Source of the DNA: Vallicoccus soli | GTDB lineage: Bacteria; Actinomycetota; Actinomycetes; Motilibacterales; Motilibacteraceae | Reading direction: 5' to 3' | Assembly: GCF_003594885.1 (NCBI RefSeq) | Contig: NZ_QZEZ01000004.1 | Coordinates: forward strand, 191,629-255,628 | DNA length: 64,000 nt | Shown here: one piece after another, positions 42,056-50,453 of the stretch | Numbering within the stretch: the stretch's first letter is position 1 | How the letters are laid out: each line of letters starts with the position of its first letter | Program-made: the position numbers and the translations under genes | The notes under the pieces: model-generated | Told to the model about the DNA's origin: nothing | The model's database searches: none | The model's input: only the letters and a program-made list of their open reading frames with translations

Positions 42056-42639
42056 CGGGGGTGCGCCGGGGCCGGCGCGCGGGCGGGGTCGACACCCGCG
42101 GCGCGATCCTCGCCGCCGCGCGCCAGGAGTTCGCCGCCCACGGCTACGACCGCGCCTCGGTGCGCGGCATCGCCCGCGCGGCCGGGGTGGACCCGTCGCT
42201 GGTGCACCACTACTTCGACGGCGGCAAGGAGCAGGTGTTCCTCGCCGCGATGGAGCTGCCCGTCGACCCCGCCACGGCCGTGCCGGCGCTGGTCGCGGGA
42301 CCGCACGACGGGCTCGGGGAGCGGCTCGTGCGCTTCATGCTCTCCGTCTGGGGCGACCCCCGCTCGCGCACGCCGTTCCTCGCGCTGCTGCGCTCGGCGA
42401 CGACCTCCGAGGCGGGCGCCCTGCTGCTGCGCCAGTTCGTCACCCGCGCGCTGCTGGCGCGCATCGCGGCCACCCTCGACCTGCCGGACCGCGAGCTGCG
42501 CGTCGAGGCGGCGGCGGCCCAGCTCGTCGGGCTCGCCCTCCTGCGGTACGTCGTCCGGGTCGAGCCGCTCGCCTCCGCCTCCGACGACGAGGTGGTCGCG
42601 CTCGTCGCGCCGACGGTGCAGCGCTACCTGTCGCCCTGA
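42052..42639 (+). CDS. TetR/AcrR family transcriptional regulator
   Basis: A 195-residue regulator. The HTH is clear ([41 protein letters not shown]), and the C-terminal half matches TetR_C_17-like domains ([13 protein letters not shown] and [11 protein letters not shown]). It is translationally coupled to the isomerase gene upstream and its last 16 bases overlap the end of the convergent VOC gene. I saw no matching palindrome nearby. Confidence 0.9.
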   Translation: MTGVRRGRRAGGVDTRGAILAAARQEFAAHGYDRASVRGIARAAGVDPSLVHHYFDGGKEQVFLAAMELPVDPATAVPALVAGPHDGLGERLVRFMLSVWGDPRSRTPFLALLRSATTSEAGALLLRQFVTRALLARIAATLDLPDRELRVEAAAAQLVGLALLRYVVRVEPLASASDDEVVALVAPTVQRYLSP

Positions 42640-43058
42640 GCCGGCCCTGACGTCGCCGGCCGGCGCGGCTCGCCCGCGTACGTCCCGAACGACCACAGCC
42701 CGCCCTCCGGGTCGCGGACCGCGACCTCACGGCTGCCGTAGTCCTGCTCCACGGGCCCGCGGACCGCCGCGCCGAGCCCGCGGGCGCGCTCGGCGACGGC
42801 GTCGGGGTCGGCGGTGACGACGTACACGGCCGCCGACCCGGGCGGCGCGGGCCACGCGTCGTCGGGGTCCTCGCGCACCGAGCCGAGCATCACCCCGCCA
42901 CCCTCGGGCCAGTCGAGCTGCGCGTGGTCGACGCGCCCGCCCTCGCCGTGGCGCGCGGTCTCCTCGAAGCCGAGGCCGACGAGGAAGCGGATCATGCCGG
43001 GGGCGTCCTGGGCGCGCAGGGCGGGCCAGACGCCGGGGGACGGGTGCGCATCGCTCAT
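42624..43058 (-). CDS. VOC family (glyoxalase-like) protein
   Basis: A 144-residue vicinal oxygen chelate domain protein: WPALRAQDAPGMIRFLVGLGFEE, VDHAQLDWPEGGGVMLGS, VYVVTADPDAVAERARGLGA and VRDPEGGLWSFGTYAG. Pattern fits YaeR/PhnB-like or bleomycin-resistance-like members; no substrate inferred. ATG 43058 overlaps the AraC-type regulator stop, so the pair forms an operon. Confidence 0.88.
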   Translation of the reverse strand: MSDAHPSPGVWPALRAQDAPGMIRFLVGLGFEETARHGEGGRVDHAQLDWPEGGGVMLGSVREDPDDAWPAPPGSAAVYVVTADPDAVAERARGLGAAVRGPVEQDYGSREVAVRDPEGGLWSFGTYAGEPRRPATSGPAQGDR

Positions 43059-43912
43059 GCCGTCGAGCCTGGCGCACCGGCACCGGCCGCGTCTTGGACG
43101 GACCGGAGCGCGCCGCCGGCGCGCTCGTCGGCGAGCCAGCGGGTGGGCGGGGCGCCGGCGAGCTCGCGGAAGTCGCGGGCGAGGTGGGCCTGGTCGGCGT
43201 ACCCGCACCGCGCGGCGACCTCCGCCACGCTGCCCGCCCCGGGGCGCTGGAGCAGCCGGCGGGCCCGGTCGAACCGGACGACGCGGCCCGCCTGCTTGGG
43301 GGACAGCCCGACCTCGGCGCGGAAGCGCGCGCGCAGGTGCCGCTCGCCCCAGCCGACGTCCGCGCACAGCGCCGCCACGCTCGTGCGGCCGCCGCTGCGG
43401 CGCAGCAGCGCCCAGGCGCGGCGCACCTCCGGGGACGGCTCCGCGGGCGGCGCCGCGGCGAGCCACCGCTGGAGCACGGCGAACCGCGCCGGCCAGTCGG
43501 GCGCCTCGCCCAGCCGCTCGCGCAGCCGGCGGGCGCGCGGGCCGAGGACGTCCTCGGCGTGCACGTCGCGCCCGGCCAGCGCGCCCGCCGGCAGCCCGAG
43601 CACCGCCCGGGCGCCCAGCGGGTCGAGCTCGAGCTGCACGCCGGACTGGCGCCCGTCGTGCACGACCAGCGCGGGCCTCGTGTGCAGGCCGCCGAGGAGC
43701 CCCTCGTACGCCCCCGGCGGGTCGCGCGGGTCGGGGTGCTCGGCGAGGTGCAGCGGCTCGTCGAGGGTGAGGATCACCGTGAGGGCGGGGCTCGGCAGCC
43801 CGCGGTGGCGCCCGGGCCCGCCGCCCGCCTCCCGCCACCCGCTCGCCGCACCTGCCAGGTGCCGCAGCGGCGCCGGCGGGCGCCAGCGCACCAGCTCGCT
43901 CACCGGCTCCAC
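43055..43912 (-). CDS. AraC family transcriptional regulator
   Basis: A 285-residue regulator. The N-terminal 150 residues look like a small cupin-type sensor (LTVILTLDEPLHLAEHP, GVQLELDPLGARAVLGLPAGAL). The C-terminal double HTH is clear (VAALCADVGWGERHLRARFRAEVGLSPKQAGRVVRFDRARRLL, then VAARCGYADQAHLARDFRELAGAPPTRWL). GTG 43912 is my choice; GTG 43903 is possible. Coupled to the VOC gene, which it probably regulates. Confidence 0.85.
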   Translation of the reverse strand: MEPVSELVRWRPPAPLRHLAGAASGWREAGGGPGRHRGLPSPALTVILTLDEPLHLAEHPDPRDPPGAYEGLLGGLHTRPALVVHDGRQSGVQLELDPLGARAVLGLPAGALAGRDVHAEDVLGPRARRLRERLGEAPDWPARFAVLQRWLAAAPPAEPSPEVRRAWALLRRSGGRTSVAALCADVGWGERHLRARFRAEVGLSPKQAGRVVRFDRARRLLQRPGAGSVAEVAARCGYADQAHLARDFRELAGAPPTRWLADERAGGALRSVQDAAGAGAPGSTA

Positions 43913-43987
43913 GGGCCCATCGTGCTGCGGCGGCGGCGCGGGCGTAACCCCTCGCCGGGGGTTGACGCCGGGCGGGTGAGGGCGCAC

Positions 43988-44005
43988 ATTCACCACATGA
44001 TGAAT
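43988..44005. promoter_or_regulatory. Near-palindromic operator over an ABC transporter start codon
   Basis: ATTCACCACATGATGAAT has 8-bp arms with one mismatch and includes the ATG at 43997 and 44000. A protein bound here would block transcription start or translation. The style (TTCA-CA-TG-TGAA) recalls GntR- or TetR-type operators. No matching regulator gene is adjacent except the AraC gene divergent from it. Confidence 0.55.
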
Positions 44006-44737
44006 TACGAGCGGGGACCGGCCGTCCGGGTGCGCGGCCTGCGGGTGGTGCGCGGCGGGCGGGAGGTGCTGCCCGGGCTCGACCTCGAGGTCCCGCGGGG
44101 CAGCGTCACCGGCCTGCTGGGGCCCAGCGGGTGCGGCAAGTCGACGCTGCTGCGGGCGGTCGTGGGGGTGCAGCTCGTCGCCGGCGGGACGGTCCAGGTC
44201 CTGGGCCGGCCGGCGGGCGACCCCGACCTGCGCCGGCGCGTCGCGTACGTGACCCAGGCGCCGTCGGTCTACCCGGACCTCACGGTCGGGGAGAACCTGC
44301 GCTACGTCGCGGCGCTGCTCGGCGCGCCCGCGGGGGACGTCGAGCGGGTCGCGGGGGAGGTCGGGCTCGACGCGCGCCTGGACGACCGCGTCCAGCGGCT
44401 CTCCGGCGGGCAGCGCAGCCGCGTCTCGCTCGCCGCCGCGCTGCTCGGCGCGCCGGAGCTGCTCGTGCTCGACGAGCCGACGGTGGGGCTGGACCCGGTG
44501 CTGCGCCGCGAGCTCTGGTCGCTGTTCCACCGCCTGGCCGGGCAGGGCCGCACCCTGCTGGTGTCCAGCCACGTCATGGACGAGGCCGAGCGCTGCGACC
44601 GGCTGCTGCTCATGCGCGACGGGCGGTTGCTCGCCGAGGACGCACCCGGCGCGCTGCGCCGTCGCACGGGCACCGCGACCGTGGAGGACGCGTTCCTCGC
44701 CCTGCTCGAGCGGGACCTCGCGGGGGCCGGGCGATGA
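43997..44737 (+). CDS. ABC transporter ATP-binding protein (ABC-2 exporter)
   Basis: A 246-residue ATPase of the DrrA/CcmA type. Walker A GPSGCGKST, signature LSGGQRSR, Walker B LLVLDEPTVGLDP and H-loop SSHVMDE are all intact. Two adjacent in-frame ATG codons (43997 and 44000) lie inside a palindrome. The stop overlaps the permease ATG, forming a two-gene export unit for a small hydrophobic compound or lipid; the substrate is unknown. Confidence 0.92.
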   Translation: MMNYERGPAVRVRGLRVVRGGREVLPGLDLEVPRGSVTGLLGPSGCGKSTLLRAVVGVQLVAGGTVQVLGRPAGDPDLRRRVAYVTQAPSVYPDLTVGENLRYVAALLGAPAGDVERVAGEVGLDARLDDRVQRLSGGQRSRVSLAAALLGAPELLVLDEPTVGLDPVLRRELWSLFHRLAGQGRTLLVSSHVMDEAERCDRLLLMRDGRLLAEDAPGALRRRTGTATVEDAFLALLERDLAGAGR

Positions 44738-45462
44738 GCGCGACCACCGCGACCGCCGGGCGGGTGCTCACCCAGGTCCGCCACGACCACCGCACGCTCG
44801 CGCTGCTGCTCGTCGTGCCGGCCGTCCTCATGGGGCTGCTCGCCTGGGTCTACGCGGACACCCCCGAGGTCTTCGACCGGGTCGGGCCCGGGCTGCTCGG
44901 CGTCTTCCCGCTCGTCGTCATGTTCCTCGTGACGTCCGTGGCGACGCTGCGCGAGCGCACCGGCGGCACCCTGGAGCGCCTCATGACCCTGCCGCTCGGC
45001 AAGGGCGCCTTCGTCGGCGGGTACGCCCTCGCCTTCGGCCTGCTCGCCGCCGCGCAGGCCCTCGTGGTGAGCGCGCTGGCCCTGACGGTGTACGGCCTCG
45101 ACGTCGCCGGTCCGGTGTGGGCGGTGGTCGGCGTCGCCGTGCTCGACGCGCTGCTCGGGACGGCGCTCGGCCTGCTCGTCAGCGCGTTCGCCGCCTCGGA
45201 GTTCCAGGCCGTGCAGTTCATGCCGGCGGTCGTGCTGCCGCAGCTGCTGCTGAGCGGGCTGCTGCAGCCCGTCGACCGGCTCCCCGGCGCCCTCGAGGCC
45301 GTCGCGCACCTGCTGCCCATGACGTACGCCGTCGAGGCGATGGGCGCCATCGCCCGCTCGGGCGTCGACGGGGAGGTCCTGCTCGACGCGGCCGTCGTCG
45401 GCGGCGCGGCGCTGCTCGCGCTCGTCGCGGGCGCGGCGACGCTGCGGCGCCGGACCGCCTGA
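44734..45462 (+). CDS. ABC-2 type transporter permease
   Basis: A 242-residue membrane protein with six helices: LALLLVVPAVLMGLLAWVYA, LGVFPLVVMFLVTSVATL, YALAFGLLAAAQALVVSALAL, AVLDALLGTALGLLVSAFA, FMPAVVLPQLLLSGLLQPV and a final VVGGAALLALVAGAATL. LRERTGGTLERLMTLPL is the cytoplasmic coupling segment of the family. Its last six codons are the first copy of a 32-bp tandem repeat. Confidence 0.9.
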   Translation: MSATTATAGRVLTQVRHDHRTLALLLVVPAVLMGLLAWVYADTPEVFDRVGPGLLGVFPLVVMFLVTSVATLRERTGGTLERLMTLPLGKGAFVGGYALAFGLLAAAQALVVSALALTVYGLDVAGPVWAVVGVAVLDALLGTALGLLVSAFAASEFQAVQFMPAVVLPQLLLSGLLQPVDRLPGALEAVAHLLPMTYAVEAMGAIARSGVDGEVLLDAAVVGGAALLALVAGAATLRRRTA

Positions 45463-45541
45463 GGGTGCCCCTCAGCCGGCACCGGACCGCCTGGGGGTGC
45501 CCCTCAGCCGGCGCCGGACCGCCTGGGGGTGCCCCTCGTGC
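45446..45541. repeat. Three tandem 32-bp repeats, each carrying a hairpin
   Basis: Units start at 45446, 45478 and 45510, exactly 32 bp apart, and differ at few positions. The first overlaps the permease's last codons and stop. Each holds CTGAGGGTGCCCCTCAG (perfect 7-bp stem) or the variant with TGG in place of TGA. The 3' end of the gene and its hairpin have been duplicated twice. Confidence 0.85.
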
Positions 45542-45562
45542 CGCCCGCCCGGCCCGGCCGGC

Positions 45563-45868
45563 TCAGCCGCCGGAGCGCCGGACGTCCGCGTCGTGGTCCG
45601 CCTCGCCGACCGCCGCGCCGTCCCCGTCCGTCGCGCCGGCGGCGGTGCCGCCGTCCGGGTCCAGCAGCCCGCCGAGGTCGGGGGCGCCGCCGCCGGACGC
45701 CCCGCTCGCGCGCGCGTCCTCCTGCGCGTCGGCCGCGCCGACCGGCACGCCTGGGCCCTCGTCGTCCTCGCGCAGGCCCATGACCCGCTGCACGACGTCG
45801 TCGCCGCCGTCGCCGCCGTCGCCGCCGTCGCCCCCGTCGCCCCGGTCCGTCGGGTCCGTCACGTCCAC
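45563..45868 (-). CDS. Hypothetical acidic protein with a Gly-Asp repeat
   Basis: A 101-residue, strongly acidic protein: VDVTDPTDRGDGGDGGDGGDGG, then VMGLREDDEGPGVPVGAADAQEDA and an Ala/Gly/Asp-rich tail. The Gly-Gly-Asp run is encoded by CCGTCGCCG-type 9-bp repeats (45808-45840). Probably disordered. GTG 45868 is chosen for GAGG 6 nt upstream; GTG 45880 is an alternative. It lies 50 bp after the WYL regulator gene on the same strand. It may not be expressed. Confidence 0.45.
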   Translation of the reverse strand: MDVTDPTDRGDGGDGGDGGDGGDDVVQRVMGLREDDEGPGVPVGAADAQEDARASGASGGGAPDLGGLLDPDGGTAAGATDGDGAAVGEADHDADVRRSGG

Positions 45869-45918
45869 CACAGCCCTCACCGCCCTCAGCTCGCCCGTGG
45901 GGGAGGCGTACCCGCGGC

Positions 45919-46866
45919 TCAGGCGGCCGATGCCGCGAAGAGGTCGGCGGTGCGCCCCACGAGCGCGGTCAGCTCGTCCGGCCCCTCGACGGTGAAGGGA
46001 GCGCCGACCCCGGCGAGGAGCATGAGCGGCCACTGCAGGTCGTCCACGCCCATGCGCACCCGGCACGACCCGGCGTCGACGTCCTCCACCTGGCCCCAGC
46101 GCGACACCGCCCGGCGCACCTCGTCGCCGGGGGCGCGCACGAGCACCCGGACGTCGTACCGGGTGGGCAGGGCGTCGAACGAGGCCCGGACGAACGCGGC
46201 CGGGTCGCCCCCGGGCACCTCGCGCGGGCGGAACCGCGCGCCCGTGGGCAGGGGGTCGCGCAGGCGGTCGACGCGGAAGCTGCGCCAGTCGTGCCGCTCC
46301 ACGTCCCAGGCGAGGAGGTACCACCGCCGGCCGAGGGCGACGAGGCGGTGCGGCTCGACGTGCCGGGCGGCGGCGGGGCGGCCGCGGGGCTCGTACGCGA
46401 ACCGGACGCGCTCGGCGTCGCGGCACGCCTGGGCGAGGGCGGTCAGCGCGGCGGCGTCGACGGTGGGCCCGGACGGGACGAGCGTCGACGTCGCCGAGCG
46501 CAGCGCGTCGGCCCGGCGCCGCAGCCGGGGCGGCATGACCTGCACGACCTTGGCGAGGGCGCGCACGGCGCTCTCCTCGATCCCCGCGACCGACCCGCCG
46601 GCCGCCGTGGCGAGGCCCACGGCGATGGCGACCGCCTCCTCGTCGTCGAGCAGGAGCGGGGGCAGCGCCGCGCCGGCCTGCAGCTGGTAGCCGCCGCCGC
46701 TGCCCCGCTCGGAGCGCACCGGGTAGCCGAGCCCGCGCAGGCGGTCCACGTCGCGGCGCAGCGTCCGCGGGCTCACCTCGAGCCGGTCGGCCAGCTCGGT
46801 GCCCGGCCAGTAGCGGTGGGTCTGCAGCAGGGACAGCAGCTGGAGCATCCGCGCGCTCGTCGACAT
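45919..46866 (-). CDS. WYL domain-containing HTH regulator (YafY type)
   Basis: A 315-residue regulator. An N-terminal winged helix (ARMLQLLSLLQTHRYWPGTELADRLEVSPRTLRRDVDRLRGLGYPVRSERGSGGGY) is followed by a WYL domain (ALGRRWYLLAWDVERHDWRSFRVDRL) and a C-terminal WCX-like domain. WYL domains bind ligands or nucleic acids. It is divergent from a DrrAB-like exporter, with a shared promoter region of 63 bp and a near-palindrome in it, so it probably controls that exporter. Confidence 0.9.
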   Translation of the reverse strand: MSTSARMLQLLSLLQTHRYWPGTELADRLEVSPRTLRRDVDRLRGLGYPVRSERGSGGGYQLQAGAALPPLLLDDEEAVAIAVGLATAAGGSVAGIEESAVRALAKVVQVMPPRLRRRADALRSATSTLVPSGPTVDAAALTALAQACRDAERVRFAYEPRGRPAAARHVEPHRLVALGRRWYLLAWDVERHDWRSFRVDRLRDPLPTGARFRPREVPGGDPAAFVRASFDALPTRYDVRVLVRAPGDEVRRAVSRWGQVEDVDAGSCRVRMGVDDLQWPLMLLAGVGAPFTVEGPDELTALVGRTADLFAASAA

Positions 46867-46873
46867 GGCCCCG

Positions 46874-46922
46874 AGCCTAGGTCGAGCAGCGGACAGGACC
46901 TGACCGCAAGCCGGCCTAGCGT
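46874..46922. promoter_or_regulatory. Back-to-back leaderless promoters of the WYL regulator and exporter
   Basis: TAGGCT on the minus strand (complement of 46874-46879) lies 7 nt before the regulator ATG, and TAGCGT on the plus strand (46917-46922) lies 7 nt before the exporter ATG. The geometry is symmetric. Confidence 0.5.
46892..46904. promoter_or_regulatory. Candidate WYL-regulator operator GACAGGACCTGAC
   Basis: 6-bp arms around a central A with one mismatch. It is centred in the divergent region over the expected -35 positions of both promoters. Confidence 0.45.
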
Positions 46923-46929
46923 CCACGCC

Positions 46930-47928
46930 ATGGACGACACGATGATCCGCACCGAGGCGCTGGCCCGGACCTTCACCCGCGGCGGGACGACCGTCGAGGC
47001 CGTGCGCGGGCTCGACCTGCAGGTGGCGCGCGGCGAGCTCGTCGCGCTCCTCGGCCCCAACGGCGCCGGCAAGTCCACGACGCTGCGCATGCTCACGACG
47101 CTCCTCGCCCCGACCTCCGGGCGGGCCAGCGTCGCGGGGCACGACGTCGTCGCCGACCCGCGGGCCGTGCGGCGCCGCACCGGCTACGTCGGGCAGGGCA
47201 ACGGCGCCGGCCACCACCAGCGCGGGCGCGACGAGCTCGTGGGGCAGGCCCGCGTCCACGGGCTCGGCCGGGCCGAGGCGCGCCGGCGCGCCGACGAGCT
47301 CGTCGCCGCGCTCGACCTGGGCGCCGTCGTCGACCGGCGGGTGGGCACGCTCTCCGGCGGCCAGCGGCGCCGGCTCGACGTCGCCCTGGGCCTCGTCGGG
47401 GCGCCGGACGTGCTCTTCCTCGACGAGCCGAGCACGGGGCTCGACCCCCACAACCGGGCCGCGCTGCAGGAGCACGTACGGGCCCTGCGCTCGCGCCGCG
47501 ACACGACCGTCGTCCTCACGACGCACTACCTCGACGAGGCCGACGCCCTCGCCGAGCGGGTGGTCGTCGTGGACCACGGCCGGGTCATCGCCGACGACAC
47601 CCCCGCCCGGCTCAAGGCCGAGCTGGCCGGCGACCGCCTCGTCCTCCGGCTCGGCGACGCCGACGCCGCCGCGCGCGCGGCGGGGCGCCTGCGGGCCGCG
47701 GGGGCCGGGGAGGTCGAGGCGGACGGCGCGCAGGTGCGGGCCCGCCTGGCGGACGCGCCGGCGCTCGTCCCCCGCCTCCTGCACGACCTCGAGGCCGCGG
47801 GGGCGCCCGTCGCCTCGGTCGAGGTCTCCCGGCCGACCCTCGACGACGTCTTCCTCCGCCTCACCGGCCGCAGCCTCCGCGAGGGCGGCGCCGGCACCCC
47901 CACCAGCCACGAGGAGGCTGCGGCATGA
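46930..47928 (+). CDS. Daunorubicin resistance-type ABC transporter ATP-binding protein
   Basis: A 332-residue DrrA-like ATPase. Walker A GPNGAGKST, signature LSGGQRRRLD, Walker B VLFLDEPSTGLDP and H-loop TTHYLDEAD are intact. The C-terminal 90 residues hold the DrrA-type extension ending SRPTLDDVFLRLTGRSLRE. The region after Walker A reads GNGAGHHQRGRDELVGQ, slightly unusual for the Q-loop (YVGQGNGA). Its stop overlaps the permease start. Drug export is the family role; the substrate is unknown. Confidence 0.93.
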   Translation: MDDTMIRTEALARTFTRGGTTVEAVRGLDLQVARGELVALLGPNGAGKSTTLRMLTTLLAPTSGRASVAGHDVVADPRAVRRRTGYVGQGNGAGHHQRGRDELVGQARVHGLGRAEARRRADELVAALDLGAVVDRRVGTLSGGQRRRLDVALGLVGAPDVLFLDEPSTGLDPHNRAALQEHVRALRSRRDTTVVLTTHYLDEADALAERVVVVDHGRVIADDTPARLKAELAGDRLVLRLGDADAAARAAGRLRAAGAGEVEADGAQVRARLADAPALVPRLLHDLEAAGAPVASVEVSRPTLDDVFLRLTGRSLREGGAGTPTSHEEAAA

Positions 47929-48728
47929 CCACCCTCGCCACCCCGCTCCCCGCCGCGACAGCGGCGGCGCACCCCGGCTCCTTCGCGCGGGACACCTGGC
48001 TCGTGCTCGTCCGCGAGCTGCGCCCGGTGCTGCGCGACCCCTTCTCGCTCGTCGTCAGCATGGCCCAGCCCCTGGTCTTCCTCGCCCTCTTCGCCCCGCT
48101 GCTCGGCGACGTCCCGGGGCTGGGGGACGGCCCGGCGCTGCAGTGGTTCGTCCCCGGGACCATCGCGATGACGTGCCTCTTCGGCGCGTCCATGACCGGC
48201 TCGAACCTGCTGCTCGAGATGCAGACCGGCTCGCACGAACGGCTGCTCGTCGCGCCGCTGCGCCGCTCCGCGCTGCTCGTGGGCCGCGCCCTGAAGGAGG
48301 TCGTCCCCGCCGTCGCGCAGGGCGTCATCGTCCTCGCCGTCGTCACGCCGACCTCCTTCGACCTGCACGTGACCGGCGCGGTCGTGGCCCTGCTGCTGCT
48401 GGCGGCGTTCAGCGTCGGGGTGGGCGCGCTGTCGTACGCCCTCGCGCTGGCCAGCCGCGAGCAGGACTGGATGTTCTGGGCCGTGCAGCAGACGCTCGTC
48501 TTCCCCGTGCTGCTGCTCGCCGGGATGCTCCTGCCGGTCGACGACGGGCCGGCCTGGCTGCGCGCGGCGTCGTCGCTGGACCCGCTGACCTACGTCGTCG
48601 AGGCCGCCCGCGACCTGCTCTCCGGCGAGCTCGCGACCGCCGCGGTCGGGTACGGCTGGCTCGCCGCGCTCCTCGTCGTCGCCGTCGGGCTGGCCGTCGG
48701 CACCCGGGCGGTCCGCCGCGCGGGCTGA
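47925..48728 (+). CDS. ABC-2 type (DrrB-like) transporter permease
   Basis: A 267-residue permease: VLVRELRPVLRDPFSLVVSMAQPLVFLALFAPLLG at the start, then ALQWFVPGTIAMTCLFGASM and GSHERLLVAPLRRSALLVGRALKE, hallmark segments of DrrB-like subunits. Six helices. It overlaps the ATPase gene by 4 bases and ends just before a hairpin. Confidence 0.93.
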   Translation: MTTLATPLPAATAAAHPGSFARDTWLVLVRELRPVLRDPFSLVVSMAQPLVFLALFAPLLGDVPGLGDGPALQWFVPGTIAMTCLFGASMTGSNLLLEMQTGSHERLLVAPLRRSALLVGRALKEVVPAVAQGVIVLAVVTPTSFDLHVTGAVVALLLLAAFSVGVGALSYALALASREQDWMFWAVQQTLVFPVLLLAGMLLPVDDGPAWLRAASSLDPLTYVVEAARDLLSGELATAAVGYGWLAALLVVAVGLAVGTRAVRRAG

Positions 48729-48734
48729 CGCGGC

Positions 48735-48771
48735 GGGCGCCCCGTGCCGGCCCTCGCCGGACGGGGCGCCC
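48735..48771. terminator. Hairpin between exporter and chemoreceptor genes
   Basis: An 11-bp perfect stem (48735-48745 with 48761-48771) with a 15-nt loop, in the gap between convergent genes. Confidence 0.6.
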
Positions 48772-48782
48772 CGCGGGGGCGG

Positions 48783-50360
48783 TCAGCCCCGGAAGCGCCC
48801 CAGCGCCCCGTCGAGCTCGCCCGCGGTGCGCAGCAGGTCGGCGGCGGCGCCCCGCAGCTCGCCGAGCCCCTCGGCGGTGCGCTCCGAGGCGCGGGCGACG
48901 GCCTCGACGCTGGCGGAGACGCCGCGCCCGCCCTCGGCGGTGCTGGCGACCGAGCGGCTCATCTCGCTCGTGGTGGCGGTCTGCTCCTCGACCGCCGAGG
49001 CGATGGTGACCTGGTGGGCGTTGATCTGGTCGATGATCCGCCCGATCTCGGCGATGGCGTCGACGGCGCCGCCGGTGTCGCCCTGGATCGCGTCGACCCG
49101 CCGCGCGATGTCCTCGGTGGCGCGGGCCGTCTCCTGGGCGAGCTCCTTGACCTCGTTGGCGACGACGGCGAAGCCCTTGCCGGCCTCGCCGGCGCGAGCC
49201 GCCTCGATCGTGGCGTTGAGCGCGAGCAGGTTGGTCTGCTCGGCGATGGAGGTGATGGTCCGGATGACCGTGCCGATCTGCGCGGAGGACTCGCCGAGCT
49301 GGGCCACGGTGGCGTTCGTGCGCTCGGCGACGGACACCGCCTCGCCGGCGACGCGGGCGGCCTCGTTGGCGCTGTGCGAGATCTCCCGGATGGAGGCGCC
49401 CATCTCCTCGGCGCCGGCGGCGACCGTCTCGATGCCCCCGCTGATCGCCCCGGCCGCGCTCGCGGCCTCGGCGGCCTCGGCGCCGGTCTCCCCGGCCGTG
49501 CGGGCGATGTCCTCGGTCCCCTGGCTGACCCGCTGGGCGGCGGCGACCAGCTGCCCGGACGCCGCGCGCACCTGCGCCACGACGTCGCCCACGCCCGCGA
49601 GGGTGGCGTTGAGCGCGCCCCCGAGCTGGTCGAGCTCGTTGCGCGAGCCCTCCGGCAGGCGCCGCGACAGGTCGCCCGAGCGCAGCACCTCGACGGCCCG
49701 GGCCAGCGGAGCGGTGATGCTCCGCGAGACCAGGAGCGAGAGCAGGGCCACGGCGAGCACCAGCGGCAGCGCCTTGAGCGCCAGGGACGCGACCTCGGCG
49801 CGCACGGCCGCGTGGACGTCGTCGACGTAGGTGCCCGAGCCGACGACCCAGCCCCACGGCTCGTAGCCGGCGACGTAGGAGACCTTCGGCTGCGGCTGCT
49901 CCTCGCCCGGCTTCGGCCACTGGTACTCCACGAAGCCGGCGCCGTCGGCCTGCACCGTGCGCACGAACTCGACGAAGACGGCGACGCCGTCGGGGTCCTC
50001 GAGCCCCGAGACGTCGGTCCCGTCGAGCTCGGGCTTGACGGGGTGCATGAGCATCGTCGGGCCGTCGTCGTTGACCCAGAAGTACTCCTCGCCGGCGTAG
50101 CGCAGCGTGCGGAGCGTGTCGAGCGCGCCGGCCTGCGCCTGCTCGCGGGTCAGCTCGCCGGCCTGCTCGCGCGCCGCGTAGGACTCCACCACCCCGAGCG
50201 CGGTCTCCACGACCGAGCGCGTCGCGGCCTTGCGCCCCTCCATGGTGCTGCCGGACAGCTGGAGCGCGGCCAGGCCGGTGAGGGCGAGCAGGCCGAGGGC
50301 GGCGACGACGACGAGCGCGGTCAGCCGGGTCCGGATGCGGACGCTGTGCAGGCGGTTCAC
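48783..50360 (-). CDS. Methyl-accepting chemotaxis protein
   Basis: A 525-residue transmembrane chemoreceptor. TM1 (about 12-36), a periplasmic single-Cache domain ([50 protein letters not shown]), TM2 near 200, a HAMP segment and a signalling domain with the highly conserved tip [30 protein letters not shown]. There is no pentapeptide CheR tether. The ligand is probably a small carboxylate, judging from Cache-domain precedent only. It implies a chemotaxis system elsewhere on the genome. GTG 50360 has GAGGTGA upstream. Confidence 0.93.
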   Translation of the reverse strand: MNRLHSVRIRTRLTALVVVAALGLLALTGLAALQLSGSTMEGRKAATRSVVETALGVVESYAAREQAGELTREQAQAGALDTLRTLRYAGEEYFWVNDDGPTMLMHPVKPELDGTDVSGLEDPDGVAVFVEFVRTVQADGAGFVEYQWPKPGEEQPQPKVSYVAGYEPWGWVVGSGTYVDDVHAAVRAEVASLALKALPLVLAVALLSLLVSRSITAPLARAVEVLRSGDLSRRLPEGSRNELDQLGGALNATLAGVGDVVAQVRAASGQLVAAAQRVSQGTEDIARTAGETGAEAAEAASAAGAISGGIETVAAGAEEMGASIREISHSANEAARVAGEAVSVAERTNATVAQLGESSAQIGTVIRTITSIAEQTNLLALNATIEAARAGEAGKGFAVVANEVKELAQETARATEDIARRVDAIQGDTGGAVDAIAEIGRIIDQINAHQVTIASAVEEQTATTSEMSRSVASTAEGGRGVSASVEAVARASERTAEGLGELRGAAADLLRTAGELDGALGRFRG

Positions 50361-50439
50361 GGGGTCACCTCGGGTCGGGGGGGCGTACGGGGACGAGATC
50401 GGCACCCCGCGCCCCGGCTTGAGGGCCGCCGCGCGTCGG

Positions 50440-50445
50440 TAGGGT
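50440..50445 (+). promoter_or_regulatory. -10 hexamer TAGGGT, leaderless-type promoter of proC
   Basis: It ends 8 nt before the proC ATG. Confidence 0.4.
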
Positions 50446-50453
50446 CGTGCGCC

